Below, one piece after another: positions 42,285 to 48,729 of a stretch of 64,000 nucleotides of DNA (position 1 is the first letter of the stretch; every line of letters starts with the position of its first letter). The translations under genes were made by a program, and so were the position numbers. Below the pieces are notes generated by a model that worked only from the letters and a program-made list of their open reading frames with translations, had not been told where the DNA came from and made no database searches. The stretch is from assembly GCA_029261855.1 (NCBI GenBank), contig JAJDAN010000042.1, forward strand, positions 152,295 to 216,294, given 5' to 3'. Source of the stretch: Deltaproteobacteria bacterium (GTDB lineage Bacteria > Myxococcota_A > UBA9160 > UBA4427).

Positions 42285-42361
42285 CGGGGCGTGGCGCAGC
42301 TTGGTAGCGCGCGTCGTTCGGGACGACGAGGTCGCTGGTTCGAATCCAGTCGCCCCGACCA
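42285..42361 (+). tRNA. tRNA-Pro (anticodon CGG)
   Basis: Acceptor stem CGGGGCG/CGCCCCG, D-arm, anticodon stem CGTCG-TTCGGGA-CGACG (anticodon CGG, codon CCG), T-loop GGTTCGAAT, and an encoded CCA end. The 3' half is duplicated at 47424-47458, marking it as an integration site. The gene remains intact. Confidence 0.97.
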
Positions 42362-42368
42362 TTTTCGC
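42334..42368. other. attL-like site: tRNA-Pro 3' end
   Basis: The 35 bases from GCTGGTTCGAA through CGCCCCGACCATTT recur at 47424-47458 with four mismatches (42345, 42347, 42350, 42365). The 14-base block CGCCCCGACCATTT is identical in both. A small inverted repeat (CGCTTTC/GAAAGCG) follows at 42366-42388. Confidence 0.75.
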
Positions 42369-42765
42369 TTTCACTTCGTCCGAAAGCGATTTCGAGCACC
42401 TGCCATCGCCGAATTGCCGGACTGCCGAGGGACAGCCTTGCCTTCCCACTAGGATCCCCAAGTCCACTCGCTAGTGCCGGCACCGCAGAGCTCCCCCAAT
42501 CACCCCGTCGGCCCTCCCCCGGCTCGGTCAATCGGAAGCGCCTGCATGTTCTGCGTCTGCATGCCCTCCCGGTCTGAACAGCAGACCGCGAGGGGCCCGA
42601 ATCGAGCAGGATGGAGCAAGGTGCCGACCGCCAGTCCCAGCGGCCTCAAAGGACCATCGCAGGAGACAGGCTGGAGCGGTCTACGGGCTGGGGTCCAGCT
42701 CCTCGCGGATAAGGGACTCATACGAAAGCATTGGGTCCCCGATGATGGCTGGGGGAGGATCTGCA
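42369..42765. other. Island left arm, no convincing gene
   Basis: About 400 bases between attL and the 83-aa gene. Frames on both strands lack ribosome sites and family features. The CGCTTTC/GAAAGCG hairpin at 42366-42388 may terminate the tRNA transcript. Otherwise I see nothing; it may contain remains of an integrase or its recognition arms. Confidence 0.6.
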
Positions 42766-43017
42766 GTGCCCAGTTACGACGTGTCAATTGAAGGTGTGGA
42801 CGAGGAATTTCCGCCGATCGAGGCCATGGACGCGGAAAGGGCCGCCCGCAAGTTCATTGTCGAGTATGCCAGCCGGTACCCAACCAAGTCGGGCGAGTGG
42901 GGCCTAGATGTGACGAGCACAGTGGTAGACAAGTTTCGAGCCAAGGTCGTCGGCACGAAGCCAATCGAGAATGCAAACGCCGATGAAGTCACTATCAAGG
43001 TCTGGCGAGTCGAGTAG
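42766..43017 (+). CDS. Unknown island protein, 83 aa
   Basis: The start is GTG at 42766, with GGGGGAGG seven bases upstream; the first residues are VPSYDVSIEGVDEEFPP. The protein is short, charged and beta-rich (GEWGLDVTSTVVDKFRAKVVG), ending EVTIKVWRVE. I do not recognise it. No helix-turn-helix is obvious, which argues against an excisionase. It is the only forward-strand gene of the island and converges with the CBASS operon. It could be an orphan cargo gene or an unrecognised defence component. Confidence 0.6.
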   Translation: MPSYDVSIEGVDEEFPPIEAMDAERAARKFIVEYASRYPTKSGEWGLDVTSTVVDKFRAKVVGTKPIENANADEVTIKVWRVE

Positions 43018-43227
43018 GGGGCCTGGTCCATCGACCAAGGGCCGATGCTCGCGGGGCCAGAGATCCTGCGAGGCGGGAAAATCGGATCCGTGTGCGTTCG
43101 AACGAGGTCAGCCCCTACGGGCATCTTCTTCAGAAGTGCCCCACGCACTCTCGCCCCACCTTCCACAGCCGCGGCCCTTGCTCGCCTGCCGCAGCTTCGC
43201 ATCCGGCGGACCCACGGGAAGCTCCCG

Positions 43228-43872
43228 TCAAGCTATCGCGAACTTCTGGCAGTAATCCCTCGTCACTGTGGCGTACCGCCAGATCACCAAGTCGATGATT
43301 CCCAAGCGGTCCCCAGTCGCCGTTGATATCACCTTGCACATCTCTTCAGGCGAGCCGTATCCGGCCGCCTCCGCAACCCGGCACAGATGCCGGTCAGGCT
43401 TCACGAGATCCAGGCCGAGATTCTTGGCCAAGTGAATACTGGTCACCGGACCTAGGTACTCGAAGCTCTCCAAATAGCGTGCGCCCTGCTCGATGATGGA
43501 ATCCCGAATCGTCTGGAATCCAACGGAATCCACGCGCCGCGCCGCAGACAGAATCGCCTCAATCTTGCCGACGTGAGCGAAGTGTCCAAGCGCTGCTTCT
43601 CGACACCACGTGTCGTTGGCCGCGACCACCGCAGCACTCTCCCAGTATCGGAACGACTCGGCAACACTGGCAAATCTGGCCCGAACGACGCTCTCTCGCA
43701 TGCCGCTGTTGAGGACCACCCATGCCAGTTCTTCGAGAAACTGAGACTCAGACACCGAGTCGAAACACAGGCGATATTGCCAGTCAATCTCATGCCCGAA
43801 CCCCTCCTCGACGATAGACACCTTGGCTTCGACATAGGCGTCAATCAGTCTTCCTCGTCCCACCGTCGTCAT
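43228..43872 (-). CDS. cap11: OGG-like HhH-GPD DNA glycosylase-fold protein, type IV CBASS
   Basis: 214 aa from ATG at 43872, with an AAGGGGGG ribosome site; it overlaps the upstream effector gene by 32 bases. The N-terminal half contains FLEELAWVVLNSGMRES (45-61), like the helical front of HhH-GPD proteins, and the helix-hairpin-helix with catalytic acid is GPVTSIHLAKNLGLDLVKPDRHL (141-163; Lys158, Asp160). OGG-like proteins of this size occur with QueC-like and TGT-like genes in type IV CBASS. They may repair or recognise modified bases; the role is unproven. The symbol follows the CBASS-associated naming as I recall it. Confidence 0.83.
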   Translation of the reverse strand: MTTVGRGRLIDAYVEAKVSIVEEGFGHEIDWQYRLCFDSVSESQFLEELAWVVLNSGMRESVVRARFASVAESFRYWESAAVVAANDTWCREAALGHFAHVGKIEAILSAARRVDSVGFQTIRDSIIEQGARYLESFEYLGPVTSIHLAKNLGLDLVKPDRHLCRVAEAAGYGSPEEMCKVISTATGDRLGIIDLVIWRYATVTRDYCQKFAIA

Positions 43873-44482
43873 CGCGCCCCCCTTCGCGATCAAAGTCAAG
43901 CCCTTCACGGATCGCAGCCCTGACACCCGTGAATCTAACGATCATCCATAGAACGAACCTAGGGACCCCTGGATGTCTCCCCGCGCGCTTACTGACCTCA
44001 GCCTTCAGCAAGTACGCTTCCTTGAGCGAGTTGAACTTCCGATTGGGAATCTCAACTGAATTGCTTGCCGCGTCCCAGTACGCTTCGTGCAACTCGTCAC
44101 GCGCTGCCTCCGGCCATTGACCATCGTCACGCCCGTGCCGGCGAAACTGCCTCGAAACATCGGTCCATCGCCTCGCAGCGTCTGCATGCCGTGCGGAGGC
44201 ACCCTTCCAGTCGATCAGGAGCAGAGCAGATGAGGCCGCCAACGCGAGTACAGAAGTAATCCCAAGCACCAATCTCGCCCGCTCCGCGCTGAGCCCGAGC
44301 CCGGAATAGAGCGCATCATCCGCGAAGGTAGTGGCGCAGAAGACAATTGAGGCGCCCCACAGCACCGATTCTGCAACCAGTGCCCGCCGGGCGTAGCGAT
44401 CCCGCAGCGTGTGGTGCATCTCAAGGCTCTGCGCGCAAACTCTCGCCTCCCTCTTGATCTCCCTTTCTGAAACGTTCGCCAC
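43841..44482 (-). CDS. Two-TM SLATT-domain protein, probable CBASS effector
   Basis: 213 aa from GTG at 44482, immediately after the CD-NTase stop. A cytoplasmic N-terminus (1-33) precedes two membrane helices (about 34-56 and 66-90), then a helical C-terminal region with the SLATT consensus: PNRKFNSLKEAYLLKAEVSK (near 150-169). SLATT proteins are predicted pore-forming effectors that respond to nucleotide signals and depolarise the membrane. Here its position right after a CD-NTase makes it the likely executor of abortive infection, gated by the cyclic oligonucleotide. No nuclease or phospholipase is present. Confidence 0.85.
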   Translation of the reverse strand: MANVSEREIKREARVCAQSLEMHHTLRDRYARRALVAESVLWGASIVFCATTFADDALYSGLGLSAERARLVLGITSVLALAASSALLLIDWKGASARHADAARRWTDVSRQFRRHGRDDGQWPEAARDELHEAYWDAASNSVEIPNRKFNSLKEAYLLKAEVSKRAGRHPGVPRFVLWMIVRFTGVRAAIREGLDFDREGGRDDDGGTRKTD

Positions 44483-45415
44483 CTAGTCGATCCCGAATAG
44501 TGCTTTCCATTGATGAATCGAAGTGGCTGAATCCAACCTCCGCTTGATACCCGACAGCGCTTCCGCGACCAACTTCCGCTGCGTACTGTCCGCCGGTCCG
44601 AGGTTCGAATCAACTGTCCGGGATTGACCCGTGACATCTCCGATCGGCTTGAGCACCCGCTCTGAAGAGTGCTCTAAGACATGAGCGAGCAGCGCTCTGG
44701 GAGTCTTTTCTCCCCGGTATCCTTTCGCGGCATCCAGCGCCAGCGCCTCGGCATGGTATCCAGTCAACCTCTGCTGTTCGGGAAGATCCCCTACCAGTGA
44801 CTTAACGAGCTTGATCGTGGGCACCAGGGCCTTGCCTAGCCGGTCGTTTTGACGAGACAGCTCCTTCTGGAAGATTTTCGGGCTCGTCTGATTCCAGCCC
44901 TTGCCGGAACTATTGGGAATCGAAACTGCGTCGCGGGTTCGAACAGCTGGCAGAATCTGGAGTTCACTCCCATCCTGATACTTGATCGTCACGGCAAGGT
45001 CGCCCTTCTCGACAGAACTCACATCCTTGCCCGGGGGACTCGCCCTCAACTGATCATAGAAATCGTTCAGCACATTCTGAGGGGAAAGCCCTTTCGTTTC
45101 ATCGCGCTTCAACACGACCAATGCATCTACATCACTCAGACCATCAACATATGTGTGCTTCGCTACCGAGCCACCAAAGAGCATCTGGTCGATCTCGGCC
45201 TTGTCGCCCAACATTCCAGCAACTTCGGCCAGGCGATTCTGGATTCGCTCGGCGTCTCTATCATTCACTTTGGAAAGAAACTTCTGTAGGAGTGCGTCCA
45301 CATCCGACGCCAGCCGTTGCTGCTCGACCTGACGAGCCGCTTCAACTTTCCTCCTCATTGCATCCGAACTGGGCGGCAGATAGCGCCCACCGCCGCCCCC
45401 GCCTCCACCACCCAT
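44483..45415 (-). CDS. CD-NTase (cGAS/DncV-like nucleotidyltransferase) of type IV CBASS
   Basis: 310 aa. It begins with Met followed by nine Gly residues (MGGGGGGGGGRYLPP), a feature not required by the fold. The nucleotidyltransferase signature is GGS at 81-83 followed by two acids DVD (Asp95, Asp97); a third acid is likely Glu151 in GSELQILPAVR. A helical C-terminal region follows. CD-NTases make cyclic di- or trinucleotides upon phage infection to trigger the effector. Its start overlaps the TGT-like stop by one base (TGATG), and its stop abuts the effector start. The clade cannot be fixed by eye. Confidence 0.92.
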   Translation of the reverse strand: MGGGGGGGGGRYLPPSSDAMRRKVEAARQVEQQRLASDVDALLQKFLSKVNDRDAERIQNRLAEVAGMLGDKAEIDQMLFGGSVAKHTYVDGLSDVDALVVLKRDETKGLSPQNVLNDFYDQLRASPPGKDVSSVEKGDLAVTIKYQDGSELQILPAVRTRDAVSIPNSSGKGWNQTSPKIFQKELSRQNDRLGKALVPTIKLVKSLVGDLPEQQRLTGYHAEALALDAAKGYRGEKTPRALLAHVLEHSSERVLKPIGDVTGQSRTVDSNLGPADSTQRKLVAEALSGIKRRLDSATSIHQWKALFGID

Positions 45416-46467
45416 CAGAGCAACTCCTCTAGTTCGGGGATCTTCGCCCGCATGCTCTGGAATGCTGCTTCCAGCACCTCCCGCTGGTGATCGAATACCG
45501 AGAAGTTACGGAAGCCACTCAGCAAGAATGCCCTAAGGCTGTTGGTCAAACCCTCCAGGGCGTAGAGATTCTCGGCAAGAGCGAGCGCTACCGCATGGTC
45601 GTGGCGGAGAGCAATGTCAGATGCAAGAACGGCATACGCCTCTCGGTTGACTGCAAGCCCTTCGTGGTAGCTGTACCTGAGCCACGAGACCCCATCAAAA
45701 AGATCGGCTCCTGCGAAGAAGTAGAGAGGCGTGACGATGGGATCAAGACCGCCCCAGATGTGTATTGGCGCCTCTACGCCTGCGCGAGTCAGTTCTACCC
45801 GGAGACGCGCAAGTCGCCGAAGCCTGTCGAGCAGATTCTTGCCTAGCTCCTTCTCCGTTAGGCCGACCACGTCAAACTGCTTCAGCTGCGACAAGAAGGG
45901 AGCCATGTTGTCGACACTCACGACTGACCGGCCTGGAGAATCGGGCTTTAGTATGAAGCTCCGCGACCACTGGGGATAGCGAGCAAACAACTTGCGGGCC
46001 GCTGCAATCTGGTCTTCATACGGCTGATTTCGCGTGCCCCAGTCAAAGTTCGCGATCAAGAGTGGGTCGTCGGAATGCTTCGCAGCCAATCCCTCCAGAA
46101 CGCAGTGGTAGTCGGCCACTTCGAACGGAAGGTCTCGCGTCTCCGTGGTTCGAGGTTCAGAGGAATCGAAGTCGGGATTTAGCTCGTAGCCGCCACTGTC
46201 CAGAAGGATCAAACTCCTCCCTCGGAAAGACCTCTCGGGCCGTTGGAAGAAGCCGTGGTGCAAATCGTAGGCGCTGACGAGTAGGGACTCCGCGAGAAGG
46301 TCCCTACAGGCGTCGAGTGCATCACTCGTTTCGGAGAAGGTCCTGGTCTTCTTGCCCTTTCGCTCGGTTACGAAGCCAAATCCCTTGCTCGAAAAGGACG
46401 GAACCAGAAGCGGCAGGTCAACGGTGCTCCCGTTGCGGTGGCTGAATCTCGCTAGGCGGCTAGACAT
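45415..46467 (-). CDS. cap10: TGT-like protein of type IV CBASS (Cap10)
   Basis: 350 aa with the TIM-barrel of tRNA-guanine transglycosylase. The nucleobase pocket is LILLDSGGYELN (near residue 89), matching the DSGGYQ/F motif with the first catalytic Asp; AGADLFDGVSWLR (near 260) corresponds to the MFDCV motif with the nucleophilic Asp. The C-terminal zinc cluster of canonical TGT is missing, so tRNA exchange is unlikely. The pairing with a QueC-like gene is diagnostic of type IV CBASS. Start ATG at 46467, overlapping the upstream gene by eight bases. Confidence 0.9.
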   Translation of the reverse strand: MSSRLARFSHRNGSTVDLPLLVPSFSSKGFGFVTERKGKKTRTFSETSDALDACRDLLAESLLVSAYDLHHGFFQRPERSFRGRSLILLDSGGYELNPDFDSSEPRTTETRDLPFEVADYHCVLEGLAAKHSDDPLLIANFDWGTRNQPYEDQIAAARKLFARYPQWSRSFILKPDSPGRSVVSVDNMAPFLSQLKQFDVVGLTEKELGKNLLDRLRRLARLRVELTRAGVEAPIHIWGGLDPIVTPLYFFAGADLFDGVSWLRYSYHEGLAVNREAYAVLASDIALRHDHAVALALAENLYALEGLTNSLRAFLLSGFRNFSVFDHQREVLEAAFQSMRAKIPELEELL

Positions 46468-47050
46468 CGAGAGCGTTCCTGTCCTTGCAGGAAAGGCAGC
46501 AGCCGCACGCCGGAGTAGTCCCAGCCTCGCAACTGTACGTCAGATCCAGTGGCACACCCTTTGAACGTGCGAACTCCCACACTTCGACCTTGGACCATTT
46601 CAAGAACGGCGCGACTACAGCGGGACATGGATCGCAGGACTCCTCGTAAGCCCGCTGCATCGCTTTCACGAAGCTGGCCGAACAGTCAGGGTATTCCGTT
46701 CCCGAGTGAAGCCCAATCATGATTGCGGTCGCGCTTTCAGGGGCCTCAACAAGAGCCGCACTGAGCAGGAGCGCGTTCCGCCCGCGAATTTCTCCCGTAG
46801 ACTTGTGACTCGCTCCCTTCCATATCGAATGAACCAATGGAACCCCGAAGTGGCGTGCAACTCTAGTCGCTGCTTCGGATTCGATCTGTTCTGCGGCCTG
46901 CTGATACGCAACGAAGAGGGCGGACGTGGGGCGTCCGACCCCCACAGCAAACGCAAGACAAGCGGCAGAGTCGATGCCTCCACTCAGGAGCACCAAAGTC
47001 TCCGGTGTCTCTTCGCTGCAATTCGCCTGCATTGCGAGCCAGCCCCTCAT
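46460..47050 (-). CDS. cap9: QueC-like protein of type IV CBASS (Cap9)
   Basis: 196 aa from ATG at 47050; Met7 (47032) has a better ribosome site (GAGGGG) and may be the true start. PP-loop SGGIDS at 23-28 for ATP, and the zinc site Cys174, Cys182, Cys185, Cys188 in the tail CGCCLSCKDRNAL. This matches 7-cyano-7-deazaguanine synthase, but no queD, queE, folE or queF is nearby, so it is the CBASS-associated version. The gene is the first of the operon and lies 17 bases after the end of the DUF499-like fragment. Confidence 0.9.
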   Translation of the reverse strand: MRGWLAMQANCSEETPETLVLLSGGIDSAACLAFAVGVGRPTSALFVAYQQAAEQIESEAATRVARHFGVPLVHSIWKGASHKSTGEIRGRNALLLSAALVEAPESATAIMIGLHSGTEYPDCSASFVKAMQRAYEESCDPCPAVVAPFLKWSKVEVWEFARSKGVPLDLTYSCEAGTTPACGCCLSCKDRNALDV

Positions 47051-47066
47051 GTGCGCTACGGCTTGG

Positions 47067-47343
47067 TTAGTCCTTCTCGAACGATGCGTGGTCGAACTTC
47101 AACGCATTCGCGTTCTCGCTTTCGGCGTGGACCACATCCTCCTCGACACCCGTCGCCACCTTGACTTGAACTGGGTCACGTCTACCGTCGCACCCGGTAC
47201 AGCCGCAAGGTGGGCGATCACCTCACCGGCAATCTGACGGGCGTGCGGCCAACGCGGGCACCGTTCAGCTTCGCTGACCCGACGAAGGTAGTCGGCCCCG
47301 TAGACGCTGAACCTCTCGTTCGACCACGGCAGCCACCGCCCAT
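47067..47343 (-). pseudogene. Decayed C-terminal fragment, DUF499-like ATPase
   Basis: Joining three reading frames gives a continuous DUF499-like end: FVGSAKLNGARVGR, then ARQIAGEVIAHLAAVPGATV, then KVATGVEEDVVHAESENANA and an end in KFDHASFEKD before a TAA at 47067. Each change of frame needs one lost base, near 47240 and near 47175 (my estimate). The family name is from memory of the ENxxxLKFxxxxFE end; it was not searched. DUF499 ATPases occur in defence islands. An AAGGA site before ATG 47343 suggests a relic start or chance. Confidence 0.55.
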
Positions 47344-47423
47344 AAATCCTTAAATGATTCAGCTAGTTAGACCTCCGTCAACCGCGATTCCGGGCGGTTC
47401 CGGAAGGCAGAAGAAAGTTGCTG

Positions 47424-47458
47424 GCTGGTTCGAACCGAGCCGCCCCGACCATTTCCGC
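47424..47458. other. attR-like site: partial copy of the tRNA-Pro 3' end
   Basis: Matches 42334-42368 in 31 of 35 positions, including GCTGGTTCGAA and CGCCCCGACCATTT, with the four mismatches within or beside the T-arm. The copy does not form a proper T-stem, so it is no longer a tRNA end. It marks the right border of the island. Confidence 0.75.
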
Positions 47459-47487
47459 AAGTTCTTCGCTGCGCGCCAAACTTGCGG
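47455..47487. terminator. Hairpin at the island border
   Basis: CCGCAAGTT and AACTTGCGG form a perfect 9-bp stem with a 15-base loop. GCCGCAGGCGCT follows at 47489-47500, as after the hairpin at 39614. It starts inside the attR copy. It may end transcription from the left, or belong to a repeat family; there is no T-run. Confidence 0.5.
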
Positions 47488-47588
47488 AGCCGCAGGCGCT
47501 TTCTCCGCTGCGCTGAAGGCTCTTGCTGCTTTTTGGCGGCCTCTAACTTCGGGTGCGCGGCGGGCTCTCGTCTGCTTCGATTGGCGCC

Positions 47589-48692
47589 ATGGCGGTCGAT
47601 GAGTCTCGCGCTGGGGTAGCGGCGCCTCCCGAGGTCGCTCCGGTTCGGACGGGGGAGGACCTCGATTGGGGTCGCATCGAGGCGCACCTGCGGGCTCGGC
47701 TTCCGGCGGATCTCGACCTCGGCGGCGAGTTCGAGGTACTGCAGTTTCCCAATGGCGCGGCCAACCTCACCTATCTGCTGCGCTTCGGCGACGTCGAGCT
47801 GGTGCTGCGCCGGCCTCCCTTCGGCACCCTGGCGCCGGGCGCGCACGACATGAAGCGCGAGTTCGCTGTGCTGTCGCAGCTGTGGAAGCACTTCGATCGC
47901 GCGCCTCGCGCCTACCTCTTCTGTGACGACGCCGAGGTCGCCGGCGCCGACTTCTTCGTCATGGAACGCCGGCGGGGCGTGGTCATCCGGGGCGTCCTGC
48001 CCGACGAGATGCGCTCCCAGGCAGACGTCGGCCAGCGGATCGGCACGGCGCTCGTCGAGGCCATGGGCGAGTTCCACGGTCTCGACCCCGTCGCCTGCGG
48101 CCTCGGGAAGCTGGGGCGACCGGACGGCTTCGTGCTGCGTCAGGTCACGGGCTGGAAGAAGCGCTGGGACCTCGTCGCCAATCCGAAACACGACGCCGCC
48201 ATGCAGGCCGCACACGCCCGGTTGGCGGCGGACGTCCCCGAAGCCCAGCGCGTGTCGTTCGTCCACAACGACCTGAAGCTCGACAACTGCATGTTCGCGC
48301 CGGCCAACCCGGACCGGGTGATCGCGTTCTTCGACTGGGACATGACCACCCTCGGCGATCCCCTGATCGACCTCGGGACCCTGCTCAACTACTGGCCCGA
48401 CCCGGCGGACGGCGCGCATTCGCGGGGCAGTCACGAGGGCATGCAGCGCATGGGGCTACCGACTCGTGCCGACGTGCGGCGCATCTACGGCGAGCGCACG
48501 GGGCTCGACCTGTCACGGGCCGGTTGGTACGAGGCCTTCGCGCTCTGGAAGACCGCCACGGTGTCGCAGCAGCTGCATCACCGCTGGGCGGTGGGCGACA
48601 GCACGGACCCGCGCATGGAAACGATCGCGGACCGGGTGCCGGCGCTCGCCGAGACCGCGAACGCGCTGCTCGACGAGCTGGACTCGGTCTAG
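47589..48692 (+). CDS. APH-family phosphotransferase (ACAD10/11-associated type)
   Basis: 367 aa. Protein-kinase-like fold: FPNGAANLTYLLRFG near residue 55 (glycine-loop equivalent), the conserved Lys near 95, HNDLKLDN near 234 as the catalytic loop (HxDxxxxN), and FFDWDMTTLGDPLIDLG as the DFG-equivalent. Members of this subfamily are fused to an acyl-CoA dehydrogenase in animal ACAD10 and ACAD11, which use phosphorylation to process 4-hydroxy acids. Here the dehydrogenase gene (48730) is adjacent on the other strand. It starts ATG at 47589 and is the first gene beyond the island. Confidence 0.9.
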   Translation: MAVDESRAGVAAPPEVAPVRTGEDLDWGRIEAHLRARLPADLDLGGEFEVLQFPNGAANLTYLLRFGDVELVLRRPPFGTLAPGAHDMKREFAVLSQLWKHFDRAPRAYLFCDDAEVAGADFFVMERRRGVVIRGVLPDEMRSQADVGQRIGTALVEAMGEFHGLDPVACGLGKLGRPDGFVLRQVTGWKKRWDLVANPKHDAAMQAAHARLAADVPEAQRVSFVHNDLKLDNCMFAPANPDRVIAFFDWDMTTLGDPLIDLGTLLNYWPDPADGAHSRGSHEGMQRMGLPTRADVRRIYGERTGLDLSRAGWYEAFALWKTATVSQQLHHRWAVGDSTDPRMETIADRVPALAETANALLDELDSV

Positions 48693-48729
48693 GACCGGGT
48701 AAACAGCGGTCGACTCGCGGGCGACTGGC

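Larger units (their letters stand above)
42285..47458. mobile_element. Genomic island at tRNA-Pro carrying type IV CBASS
   Basis: Bounded by the tRNA-Pro gene on the left and by a 35-base partial copy of its 3' end on the right. The inserted 5.1 kb is less GC-rich than its surroundings (the line at 45061 has 30 G/C of 60, against 43 of 60 at 31921) and uses more A/T-ending codons. Genes: an 83-aa unknown, the five-gene CBASS operon and a decayed fragment of another defence gene. No integrase, transposase or relaxase is present, so it is a fixed or trans-mobilised island. Confidence 0.82.

Noticed and set aside
42474..42791. A 105-codon forward frame near the island left border
   Set aside because: It overlaps the better-supported 83-aa gene, lacks a ribosome site and has no recognisable domain.
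42774..43202. A reverse frame opposite the 83-aa gene
   Set aside because: The forward gene has a strong ribosome site and coherent composition; the reverse translation is of low complexity.
45415..47050. Queuosine biosynthesis genes (queC and tgt)
   Set aside because: No queD, queE, queF or folE in the window; the TGT-like protein lacks the zinc cluster; both sit in an operon with a CD-NTase. They fit CBASS instead.
42369..47423. Tyrosine integrase of the island
   Set aside because: I looked for the catalytic RxxR/H...Y pattern or any plausible long gene; none is present.
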